Shown in pieces: positions 1 through 5,937 of a stretch of DNA of 6,829 bases (its first letter is position 1; the number at the start of each line of letters is the position of its first letter). The stretch covers positions 1-6,829 of the forward strand of contig JAEOTL010000168.1 in the NCBI GenBank assembly GCA_016839845.1, given 5' to 3'. The stretch is from Promethearchaeota archaeon (GTDB lineage: Archaea > Asgardarchaeota > Lokiarchaeia > Sigynarchaeales > SOKP01). Made by a program: the position numbers and the translations under genes. Under the pieces are notes generated by a model. That model saw nothing but the letters and a program-made list of their open reading frames with translations. It ran no database searches and was not told where the DNA came from.

Positions 1-18
1 AAAAATCAAATGATTACC

Positions 19-1380
19 TTAATAACGAAACATTTCCATGAAAGCACCAAGTCTCGTTCGTACTTGCTCTACATTTTCTCCCATTTTATTAAAATTTAGA
101 GCCATACTTGGAATTTCTAAATCTCGACGGATCTTTTCTTTTAGCATTGTATAACAATTCGATATTGAATGACATCCAAAAACTTGAACAAAAACAAGTC
201 CATCAGCGTTTAAATTCTTTGCTATTCTAACGTACGAATCAGTTAGTGTATTATTATCACAACCGATTCCATTAGTAGTGATCTTCAATAAAAATTGAGC
301 ATAGGCCTCAATAGGATCGGTTCTATTCGATAAGGGTATCTGTTCTAAGAATAATAATAAATCCCAATCACCGTATAAAACTCTCCCTCCTAGTTCATAA
401 ATTATTTCATGACTTTTTGGTTCCCATCCACCAAACATTGGGGTTATTAGAATTTTCGGCATTTTTGAGACGTCCATTCCAATACCCTTATTAACCCTTC
501 CCTTCATTTCCTTTAATAATGATGTTATATTATCGCGAAATCGGGCAGCATTAGAATTGTAATCATGAAAACTTATATTTAAGAGTGCCAAGATTTCACA
601 AAATGTAGCCGGATTGCAAGGATAAAAATCGGAAGTGCCCACTTCATAAAGGATATCTTTATAGGCCTGACGCATCTGATTGGTGGTTTGGAGATGATTT
701 CTAAAAGTATTATCAGAATAACTGTAACTGCTTAACTTTTCTAATTCTTCCAAACCTTTAGTGATATTATCAGTTAAGAGCTCTAGGGAATTTCCTATAT
801 TTCTGGGGGGAATCTCTATCCAGATTTGTTCAGATGAATGACCGATTGCTTTTATCGATTCTAAATATTTATTCCACGCACTGCAACGTATAGTGTAATT
901 TAAATTTGCATCGCAATTTTTTCCTTTTGATACATTCATTCCATACAGTGATTTTACTCCATAACAGAAATCGGTTGGAATTCCGCATTCTTCCCCAAAA
1001 TCGTACATTTCATTATATTTTTCATTTATAGTAAAAATCACGTTCTCTATGATATCATCAACTGCCTTACTAACGTCCTTAATCCCAAGATCTTTTACAA
1101 ATCCTAAGAAATTGGTGACACTATTCCAACCAAATACATTTGAGGCAGATCCTAAGTACGTAAGATATTTATGAATGTTAAATTCATGCATTCTTATTGG
1201 TAAGACAGGAACTAAATCAGGGAAAGCATACACGATATCAGAATAAGGTAGACCAACAGAAATTAACTTTTTCTTTTCTCTAAATTTTTTCCTCTTTAAA
1301 TAATCTCTCCCCGTTAAGAAGTTATACGCTATTTTTAAAACAGAAGAAAATCTTATTAATTCATCAGCTACTAAGCTCAT
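19..1380 (-). CDS. 2-hydroxyacyl-CoA dehydratase large subunit (HgdA/HGD-D family)
   Basis: This is the larger of two HGD-D (2-hydroxyglutaryl-CoA dehydratase D-component) family subunits in the window. The family forms a cytoplasmic, oxygen-sensitive heterodimer that dehydrates (R)-2-hydroxyacyl-CoA after one-electron activation. At 453 residues it fits HgdA-like subunits. Visible family marks are the N-terminal SVGLPYSDIVYAFPDLVPV block (41-59), PTDFC with Cys139, a second cysteine at 166 (TIRCSAW), FGCHSIS with Cys403, and the C-terminal GENVEQVRTRLGAFMEM (434-450). By family pattern Cys139, Cys166 and Cys403 are the likely [4Fe-4S] ligands. Cys132, Cys156, Cys255, Cys261, Cys374 and Cys409 are additional. 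The ATG at 1380 lies 3 bases after the stop of the partner gene, so translation is probably coupled. Family assignment is firm. The substrate is unknown, and benzoyl-CoA-reductase-like subunits belong to the same family and cannot be excluded. Confidence 0.9.
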   Translation of the reverse strand: MSLVADELIRFSSVLKIAYNFLTGRDYLKRKKFREKKKLISVGLPYSDIVYAFPDLVPVLPIRMHEFNIHKYLTYLGSASNVFGWNSVTNFLGFVKDLGIKDVSKAVDDIIENVIFTINEKYNEMYDFGEECGIPTDFCYGVKSLYGMNVSKGKNCDANLNYTIRCSAWNKYLESIKAIGHSSEQIWIEIPPRNIGNSLELLTDNITKGLEELEKLSSYSYSDNTFRNHLQTTNQMRQAYKDILYEVGTSDFYPCNPATFCEILALLNISFHDYNSNAARFRDNITSLLKEMKGRVNKGIGMDVSKMPKILITPMFGGWEPKSHEIIYELGGRVLYGDWDLLLFLEQIPLSNRTDPIEAYAQFLLKITTNGIGCDNNTLTDSYVRIAKNLNADGLVFVQVFGCHSISNCYTMLKEKIRRDLEIPSMALNFNKMGENVEQVRTRLGAFMEMFRY

Positions 1381-1383
1381 TTT

Positions 1384-2514
1384 TTACATCATCTCTAAAA
1401 ACGCTTCAATTCTTGTCGATAATTGACCTCTGTTCGCTCTAGAATAATCTCTTTCTAGATTTAACACTTGAATTCCCTTATTTTGTAATTGTTCTTTCAA
1501 ATGTGACGACATAATTGACATATGGTCACAAAATTTTATGATATGGTTGATAACACCGATTTTTTTTCCAGTTTCCCTTTTATAATTCTCACATAATTCA
1601 TAAATCTGAGAAACTTTATTGGATAAGAAATTCGGCACAGAATGATCCCCAAAAATATTATTTTTAAATCGGAGAACAAATAAGTCAATTGGATTTTCTG
1701 AAGATTCTATGCTAGAGTCTTCAAGAATTTGGGAGAAATAATTGGATCCTATCCAAGTGTCAAAAAAAATAATATTGCCTCCACCCTCTTCAATTAAATC
1801 ATTCAGATAGTCATTAAAGAAGATTGAGCACCCCGTAAGCACAACGCTTTTTTCATTGTTTAGGAGTTGACTATCTTTATTGTTTTGAATAAATTTTTCG
1901 ATTTTTGGCAGTAGTTTTGGGCCATATAAAAGCGCTTCTTGAAGTAATCCTAATTTTTGGGAACCTGTAATATTCAGATTACTGAGTTCGTGTAATTTCT
2001 TCTTGAAGTCATTGTAATTTTTAAGACTTTTCTTAAGATCTTCATTATTTATTTTTCTTCCTTTAATCTCTTCAAGCTGTTTCTTTAGATCCCATAATTC
2101 AAGTTTGAAATATTTAATACTATTCTCAGATTTAGTATAAGAAACATAAAAGTTTAATCGTGATATATTAAAGTAATTAGTTATAATTTCAGATGCACAA
2201 ATATCTGAAACACAGTGATTAGAAACTATAAAATAATCAATCAAATCTAAAAATTGATAATAACTAGGTTTTATAGAAAATGCCCCAATGCAAGACTGCG
2301 CAAAAGCACACGTTGAGGGTGATAAGAAATCATGACTCGCATCCATTAATTCATCATTTCCTGCAAACATCATCCTTAGTGGAATAAAACCCGCAGCATC
2401 TATTAATTCCTCTGGGATGTTATCATGAGATATGAATGCGATGACTTTCTTACCCTCCGCCTTCTTTTCTTTAAGGTAAAGGTAGTATTCCTGTAAAATC
2501 TCTACATTTTGCAT
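1384..2514 (-). CDS. 2-hydroxyacyl-CoA dehydratase small subunit (HgdB/HGD-D family)
   Basis: This is the second HGD-D family subunit, partner of the gene that starts 3 bases downstream. Residues are numbered from the upstream TTG at 2520 (378 residues); the preferred ATG start at 2514 gives 376, close to HgdB. The N-terminal KKVIAFISHDNIPEELIDAAGFIPLR block is the standard opening of the family (positions 24-49). PSTCAFAQS (Cys71), SNHC (Cys103) and IIKFCDHMS (Cys331) match the three cluster-ligand positions, and ERDYSRANRGQLSTRIEAF (356-374) is the typical C-terminal signature. The lysine/glutamate-rich helical stretch around 140-185 is normal for the family. Cys77 and Cys108 lie near canonical ligands and are additional. 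I prefer ATG at 2514 over TTG at 2520 because neither has a clear ribosome site and ATG is the commoner start. Function in the dehydratase complex is well supported; the substrate is not. Confidence 0.9.
   Translation of the reverse strand: MQNVEILQEYYLYLKEKKAEGKKVIAFISHDNIPEELIDAAGFIPLRMMFAGNDELMDASHDFLSPSTCAFAQSCIGAFSIKPSYYQFLDLIDYFIVSNHCVSDICASEIITNYFNISRLNFYVSYTKSENSIKYFKLELWDLKKQLEEIKGRKINNEDLKKSLKNYNDFKKKLHELSNLNITGSQKLGLLQEALLYGPKLLPKIEKFIQNNKDSQLLNNEKSVVLTGCSIFFNDYLNDLIEEGGGNIIFFDTWIGSNYFSQILEDSSIESSENPIDLFVLRFKNNIFGDHSVPNFLSNKVSQIYELCENYKRETGKKIGVINHIIKFCDHMSIMSSHLKEQLQNKGIQVLNLERDYSRANRGQLSTRIEAFLEMM
1388..1395 (-). promoter_or_regulatory. Ribosome binding site for the HgdA-like subunit, inside the upstream gene
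   Basis: On the minus strand this reads GAGATGAT, one mismatch from the archaeal consensus GAGGTGAT, and lies 7 bases before the ATG at 1380. It falls within the last codons of the HgdB-like gene, so ribosomes finishing that gene would be placed to start the next one. This fits equal production of the two dehydratase subunits. Confidence 0.4.
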
Positions 2515-2547
2515 CTTCAAACAACAAATAATTTTAGAGTATTAATC

Positions 2548-2595
2548 AAAAAAGACTCAATTGTTCATAAAATTTATTGCTTAGAAAAATAAAAA
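2548..2595 (-). terminator. T-rich gap between activator and dehydratase genes (possible partial terminator)
   Basis: After the activator stop codon, the minus strand carries TTTTTATTTTT (2595-2585) and then a T6 run (2553-2548), with no hairpin. In archaea such tracts can stop a fraction of transcripts. The 87-base gap up to the ATG at 2514 is the largest within the dehydratase set and could also contain a promoter for the two subunits. Confidence 0.3.
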
Positions 2596-2601
2596 GGAAC
2601 T

Positions 2602-3399
2602 TCACAAATTTCCGTTATTTTCTTGGGCAATTAAGGCGGCTCCAATGGCACCTGTAAGTTGGGGATGATCTGGAATAACAACTTCAAATCCCAGTTCTTC
2701 TTCCAAATAATTTTTGACTGCTATATTCTTTGCTACTCCCCCACAAAAAACGAGTAAAGGTCCAACGCCTATACGTTTAGCCATACCTCCTACTCTCCTA
2801 GCAATGGATTTATGAATCCCCGCGGCAATGTCTTGTTTTGGAGTCCCATGTGCAAATAAAGAAATTACCTCGCTTTCAGCGAAAACGGTACACGTAGAGC
2901 TGATTGATGAAGGTTTACTTGATTGTAATGCCATAGTTCCTATATCTTCAATAGGGACTTCAAGTGCATGAGCCATTACTTCCAGAAATCTTCCGGTACC
3001 GGCAGCACATTTATCATTCATTTGGAAATCAATAACGCTACCGGTTTTTTTTGAGATTATTATTGCTTTGGAGTCCTGACCACCTATGTCTATAACAGAA
3101 TTGGCTTCAGGGAAAAAGAATTGAGCTCCACGTGCATGTGCTGTAATTTCTGTAATACGATCATCTTGGATATCTATTGTATTTCTCCCGTATCCAGTAC
3201 TCATGACATAAACTTCACTCCTAGATAGGTTATTCTTTTCAAGAAGCTCATTAAAAAGATTATTGCCCACTTTCTTAAAATCGAAAGTGGACCTTTCTAC
3301 TCGATAATCAATCAATTTCCCCTCAGAAAGAAGAACAACCTTGCTCGCTAAAGACCCTATGTCAATGCCTATGAATGATTTCAAATTATTTCTCATCAT
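2602..3399 (-). CDS. ATP-dependent activator of 2-hydroxyacyl-CoA dehydratase (HgdC/BadF-BcrA family)
   Basis: This is an ASKHA-fold ATPase of the BadF/BadG/BcrA/BcrD family. Such proteins are homodimers with one [4Fe-4S] cluster bridging the subunits; they couple ATP hydrolysis to transfer of a low-potential electron into the dehydratase. The sequence has every hallmark: phosphate-1 loop FIGIDIGSLASK (9-20), STGYGR (67-72), EITAHARGA (84-92), phosphate-2 loop IDIGGQDSKAI (103-113), the first cluster cysteine in NDKCAAGTGRFLE (Cys131), the second in SSTCTVFAESEV (Cys170), and the adenosine motif FCGGVAKN (218-225). At 265 residues it matches HgdC and is complete. Two adjacent ATGs (3399 and 3396) are possible starts, with no clear ribosome site. 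It lies upstream of both dehydratase subunits, as expected for a functional set, and is the only activator in view. That favours an HgdC-type homodimer over the two-subunit BcrAD arrangement. Confidence 0.94.
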   Translation of the reverse strand: MMRNNLKSFIGIDIGSLASKVVLLSEGKLIDYRVERSTFDFKKVGNNLFNELLEKNNLSRSEVYVMSTGYGRNTIDIQDDRITEITAHARGAQFFFPEANSVIDIGGQDSKAIIISKKTGSVIDFQMNDKCAAGTGRFLEVMAHALEVPIEDIGTMALQSSKPSSISSTCTVFAESEVISLFAHGTPKQDIAAGIHKSIARRVGGMAKRIGVGPLLVFCGGVAKNIAVKNYLEEELGFEVVIPDHPQLTGAIGAALIAQENNGNL

Positions 3400-3453
3400 T
3401 AATGTATTTGCATACGTAAATGAATAACTAAAATTAAATTTTTTGTTAGAAAT

Positions 3454-4146
3454 TTATCCTAGCAAGAATATCGAGATGACGAGAGTTAACATAAATGCTA
3501 CAACCATCTGGAGGATATTTTTTAAAATGGATTCTTTTGAAACTACCCCTAAAAAAACCCCAAGTAAGATAATACATATGAGGATTATAACAAATGAAGA
3601 AATAAAGGTAATAAAAGTAGCCTCAACAACATAAAAGAAAGGAATTAAGGAGACTACACCCCCTAAAAAAGGGGATAATCCGTTTACAATGGCCACAACT
3701 ATGCTTGCAAAGCTCTCAGCTTTATCTTGAATAGTTCTGTTTCTCTTTTTTTTGTTTTCTCTTCTTCTTACTTTTAAACCATTATTATCAATCTTAATTA
3801 GCATTGCTTTTTCAATTTCTTTTACATCTCCGACCTCTTCCTCTTCTACTTCGCGAACGAGCATAGCCCGATCTAATTCTTCCTTTATTTTTCTTTGTTC
3901 TGCTCGTTCTGAAAGATAGGAACCTGTTATACCAGAAATAAACATAGAGATAGACGATCCTAATCCCGTTAAAATGACAAAACTGCTTCGTACAGAAGGT
4001 TGACCCCCTTTAACGATAAATGTAAAAGACCCTAACAATATTCCTAATATCGTTAACATTCCATCATAAAAATTATTTACAAAATACCTACGAGCAATAG
4101 ACCATAAATTCGTTATTTTTGAATAAACTTTGATTTTTTCAAACAT
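3454..4146 (-). CDS. CCC1/VIT1-like membrane protein, paralog 2 (putative Fe/Mn transporter)
   Basis: This is a 230-residue membrane protein of the CCC1/VIT1-like superfamily, whose known members move Fe2+ or Mn2+ across membranes. Five likely membrane segments lie at about 27-45, 55-78, 147-172, 176-200 and 208-229. A highly charged, probably cytoplasmic, loop (79-145) lies between segments 2 and 3, where plant VIT1 carries its metal-binding domain. ARRYFVNNFYDGMLTILGI (18-36) is the family opening, with Asp28 in segment 1. The third segment has VNGLSP with Asn155, where the paralog upstream has Asp134. The loop carries an acidic run (VREVEEEEVGDVKEIE) and then a basic run (KVRRRENKKKRNR). 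The ATG at 4146 is chosen because the frame upstream begins with TTG inside the neighbouring gene and because the paralog aligns from about here. An 11-A run directly precedes the start. Family assignment is good; the transported ion is inferred. Confidence 0.78.
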   Translation of the reverse strand: MFEKIKVYSKITNLWSIARRYFVNNFYDGMLTILGILLGSFTFIVKGGQPSVRSSFVILTGLGSSISMFISGITGSYLSERAEQRKIKEELDRAMLVREVEEEEVGDVKEIEKAMLIKIDNNGLKVRRRENKKKRNRTIQDKAESFASIVVAIVNGLSPFLGGVVSLIPFFYVVEATFITFISSFVIILICIILLGVFLGVVSKESILKNILQMVVAFMLTLVISIFLLG

Positions 4147-4186
4147 ATTTTTTTTTTTCTTGATACTTTTTAAAATATAGGGGTAA

Positions 4187-4816
4187 TTATATACCAAGCA
4201 ATATTGATACAACTAGAGTCACAATCCCTGCGGTTACCAGATGTAATGCATATCTAAGACGACCTCCTCCTGAAATCTTCCCTAAAAAGACACCAAGGTA
4301 GACAAGTAAACCGATGAGAATTAGATAAGAGGCTATAAAATGCACCAAAGTTAATGATCCTCCAAAAAAAAACGGGATCAAGGGAAGAGAGCTTCCTAAA
4401 ACCGGAGCTCCGCCGTCCACTAACGAAGCAACAATTGTCGCAAACTTTTCTGCCTTTTCTAGTAATGTCTTATTATTATTTTCTTCCTCTTCTGCTTTTT
4501 TTGCTTCGAATATTGCCATTTCTTTTTTCATATCACTGACTTTCTTTTTGCGCTCTGCTTCTTCTGAAAGAAATGCACCCCATAATCCACTAATACCAAT
4601 TGCCAGCGCTGTTGCGAATCCTGTAATAATCACATCTTGCGGAACAAATTTTGATGCTTCTGCCAAAAAAATAATAAATACTCCACTAATAATTCCAGAA
4701 CAGGTTAGGGCACCATCAAAACAATTATTAAAAAATTTACGACGAGCAATCTCGCCTAAATCGGACATTTTTGAGTATTCATTCCAACTTTTTAAAGTCT
4801 TAGTAAATTTTCCCAA
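4187..4816 (-). CDS. CCC1/VIT1-like membrane protein, paralog 1 (putative Fe/Mn transporter)
   Basis: This 209-residue membrane protein is a clear paralog of the next gene, 40 bases downstream. Shared blocks include ARRxFxNNxxDGxLTxxGI, the ISGxxGxxLSExAE end of segment 2, KAExFAxIV, LIPFF and LGVFLG. Predicted segments lie at about 32-52, 60-83, 128-152, 155-180 and 188-208. The acidic and lysine-rich loop at 84-122 is shorter than in the paralog. Asp34 in segment 1 and Asp134 in segment 3 are candidate ion-pathway residues by family position. The start is TTG: GGAG lies 7 bases upstream, and YSK...L..IARR (14-25) before and after Met17 aligns with the paralog, so a start at the internal ATG (4768) would remove conserved sequence. 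The protein probably sits in the cytoplasmic membrane. Family members act as dimers, so the pair may form a heterodimer; that is inference. Confidence 0.8.
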   Translation of the reverse strand: MGKFTKTLKSWNEYSKMSDLGEIARRKFFNNCFDGALTCSGIISGVFIIFLAEASKFVPQDVIITGFATALAIGISGLWGAFLSEEAERKKKVSDMKKEMAIFEAKKAEEEENNNKTLLEKAEKFATIVASLVDGGAPVLGSSLPLIPFFFGGSLTLVHFIASYLILIGLLVYLGVFLGKISGGGRLRYALHLVTAGIVTLVVSILLGI

Positions 4817-4823
4817 CTCTAAA

Positions 4824-4827
4824 CTCC
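4824..4827 (-). promoter_or_regulatory. Ribosome binding site that decides a TTG start
   Basis: GGAG on the minus strand lies 7 bases before the TTG at 4816. It is the main local evidence that the first VIT-like gene begins with TTG and not at the ATG 48 bases further in. Alignment with the tandem paralog supports the same choice. Confidence 0.6.
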
Positions 4828-4831
4828 GAAA

Positions 4832-4866
4832 TTGATAAATAACTTAAAAATTAATAAATAACTCAA
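4832..4866. repeat. 16-bp direct repeat, 19-bp period, upstream of the VIT-like pair
   Basis: TTGATAAATAACTTAA (4832-4847) and TTAATAAATAACTCAA (4851-4866) match at 14 of 16 positions, with ATAAATAACT identical in both. The 3-bp spacer gives a 19-bp period, close to two helical turns, so two proteins could bind on the same face. Each copy has short inverted ends (TTRA...TYAA). The site sits between the candidate TATA box and the start, where a bound repressor would block transcription. It could be a metal-responsive operator; that is inference. Confidence 0.5.
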
Positions 4867-4881
4867 GTTTTAAAGATTTAC

Positions 4882-4898
4882 TATTTTATAATTATATT
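4882..4898 (-). promoter_or_regulatory. Candidate TATA box for the VIT-like pair
   Basis: The minus strand reads ATATAATTATAAAATAG, preceded by GTGAA, which is a plausible BRE-like purine-rich context. It lies about 70 bases before the TTG start at 4816, which would give a leader of roughly 45-50 bases containing the direct repeats at 4832-4866. In such AT-rich DNA TATA-like words occur by chance, so this is only a candidate. Confidence 0.35.
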
Positions 4899-4931
4899 TC
4901 ACATTTATTATCTTTTTCATTGTGGTTAAAT

Positions 4932-5717
4932 TTAATTCCCCTTATATTTCCCATCTCGCTTCCCAAAAAACGCCGCAATACCTTCTCTTAAATCTTCCGT
5001 TTTCATTGTTAAGGAATGTTGATCTGCATCCATATGCATTATGGCTTGATCCAATGCACCAATAATATGATTTATGCTCTTCTTTATCATTTGAGCTGGT
5101 ATGGGGGGCATTCTAGCATATTCTTTGGCTATTTCGATAGCTCTTTCTAATAATTTCTCTCGTGGAACAACTTCATTCAAAAAACCCCACTTTAGAAGTG
5201 TTTGAGCTTCATTATTTTTCCCTAAGATTATCATTTCCTTTGCATATGTAGGTCCTATTAAATGAACTGCTAGGGGAACTGATACCCAGCTTAAATTCAT
5301 ACCCAACTTACTTTCTGGGTACCCTGCCCTACAATTTTCATCTCCAATGCGAAAATCACATGCAGAAACGATACAACATCCTCCTCCGAAAGCCCCTCCA
5401 TTTATTGCAGCAATAGTAATTTGGTCCATCATGAATATTTTACGAATCATTCTCGGTCCTATCTGCTTTGCTCTTGATTGCTCAAGTAACGTAGCAGGTA
5501 TTCTTTGTTCTTTTAAATCGACCCCACCACTAAAATAACGCCCCGCACCAGTAAAAATTACTACACGTGTATCTGTATCCTCATGAAAATCTTCTGTTAC
5601 CTTTTCAAGTTCACGCATTAGGGTTGAATTTAATGTATTTAGCTGATCTGGGCGGTTAAGTGTGACTATCGCTATGTGATCATCACGTCTTTCAATCAAA
5701 AGATGCTTATAATCCAT
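4932..5717 (-). CDS. Enoyl-CoA hydratase/isomerase family protein (crotonase fold)
   Basis: This is a 261-residue cytoplasmic crotonase-fold enzyme, complete and of normal length. Family blocks are IAIVTLNRPDQLNTLN (15-30), the first oxyanion-hole segment GRYFSGGVDLKE (59-70), the second in INGGAFGGGCCIVSACDFRI (105-124), AGYPESKLGM (131-140), and the C-terminal EDLREGIAAFFGKR (241-254). Aligned by eye with rat enoyl-CoA hydratase, the second catalytic glutamate (Glu164) is kept as Glu135. The first (Glu144, in GGGCEL) is Cys115 here, and the usual GGTQRL stretch is replaced by SWVSVPLAVHL. Enzymes with only the second glutamate include delta3-delta2-enoyl-CoA isomerases, so hydration is not assured. 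The ATG at 5717 is chosen; a TTG at 5738 would add seven lysine-rich residues. It is the first minus-strand gene of the block, divergent from the PhoU-like gene, and 115 bases ahead of the VIT-like pair. Confidence 0.88.
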   Translation of the reverse strand: MDYKHLLIERRDDHIAIVTLNRPDQLNTLNSTLMRELEKVTEDFHEDTDTRVVIFTGAGRYFSGGVDLKEQRIPATLLEQSRAKQIGPRMIRKIFMMDQITIAAINGGAFGGGCCIVSACDFRIGDENCRAGYPESKLGMNLSWVSVPLAVHLIGPTYAKEMIILGKNNEAQTLLKWGFLNEVVPREKLLERAIEIAKEYARMPPIPAQMIKKSINHIIGALDQAIMHMDADQHSLTMKTEDLREGIAAFFGKRDGKYKGN

Positions 5718-5937
5718 TTTTATCCACTTAATTTTCAACTTCTATAGTCAGATATAGTAAATTAATTTTTAATCTAAATTTTTAGTTTACTTTAAATTTT
5801 CCTTCTCGTTAGGGAAAAAAAGAATTAATCCCTTCTTTTAATAGCTATACTGCTATTTATTTTCTGTAAATACCAAATTTTTAATAATCTAATCATTACT
5901 ATTAATATCAGAAATTAAATATTATTGTGGAGTTCTT
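5718..5937. promoter_or_regulatory. Divergent intergenic region with an 18-bp dyad
   Basis: This 220-base gap must hold the promoters of the leftward crotonase gene and the rightward PhoU-like gene. It is very AT-rich, so TATA-like words occur on both strands; AAAATTTAAAG on the minus strand (5790-5800) is one candidate for the crotonase gene. The clearest structure is a perfect dyad, AATAGC (5840-5845) and GCTATT (5852-5857) around a 6-base spacer, a possible operator about 80 bases before the PhoU-like start. I saw no small gene or RNA gene here. Confidence 0.4.
5927..5932 (+). promoter_or_regulatory. Ribosome binding site of the PhoU-like gene
   Basis: GTGGAG ends 5 bases before the ATG at 5938. 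It is the clearest Shine-Dalgarno site in the window and fixes the start of the DUF47/PhoU-like gene. Confidence 0.65.

Noticed and set aside
19..3399. Class I benzoyl-CoA reductase (BcrABCD) as the identity of the three-gene set
   Set aside because: That enzyme has two different activator-type subunits; only one 265-residue HgdC-sized activator is present, so the dehydratase type fits better, though genes outside the window could change this.
3401..3422. Partly palindromic stretch around TACGTA upstream of the activator gene
   Set aside because: Only the central six bases are a perfect palindrome; the flanks match too poorly to call an operator.
3443..3634. Plus-strand open frame of 63 codons
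   Set aside because: It lies opposite the C-terminal part of a well-supported VIT-like gene, has no family signature and no ribosome site; it is a shadow frame.
4148..4158. Eleven-base homopolymer next to a start codon, as a phase-variation tract
   Set aside because: It lies just outside the preferred coding region, so slippage would not shift the frame; such runs are common in very AT-rich leaders.
4147..4212. Upstream TTG extension of the second VIT-like gene
   Set aside because: It would overlap the end of the preceding gene, has no counterpart in the paralog, and translates the A-rich leader into a lysine run.
4354..4835. Two plus-strand open frames opposite the first VIT-like gene
   Set aside because: Both are antisense to a conserved membrane protein and show compositions expected from reading its codons backwards.
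5347..5538. Plus-strand open frame opposite the crotonase gene
   Set aside because: Antisense to the conserved oxyanion-hole region of the crotonase, with no recognisable features of its own.
5797..5818. Weak hairpin TTTTCC-N10-GGAAAA
   Set aside because: A 6-bp, mostly A-T stem with a 10-base loop in AT-rich DNA is expected by chance and is not at the end of a gene.
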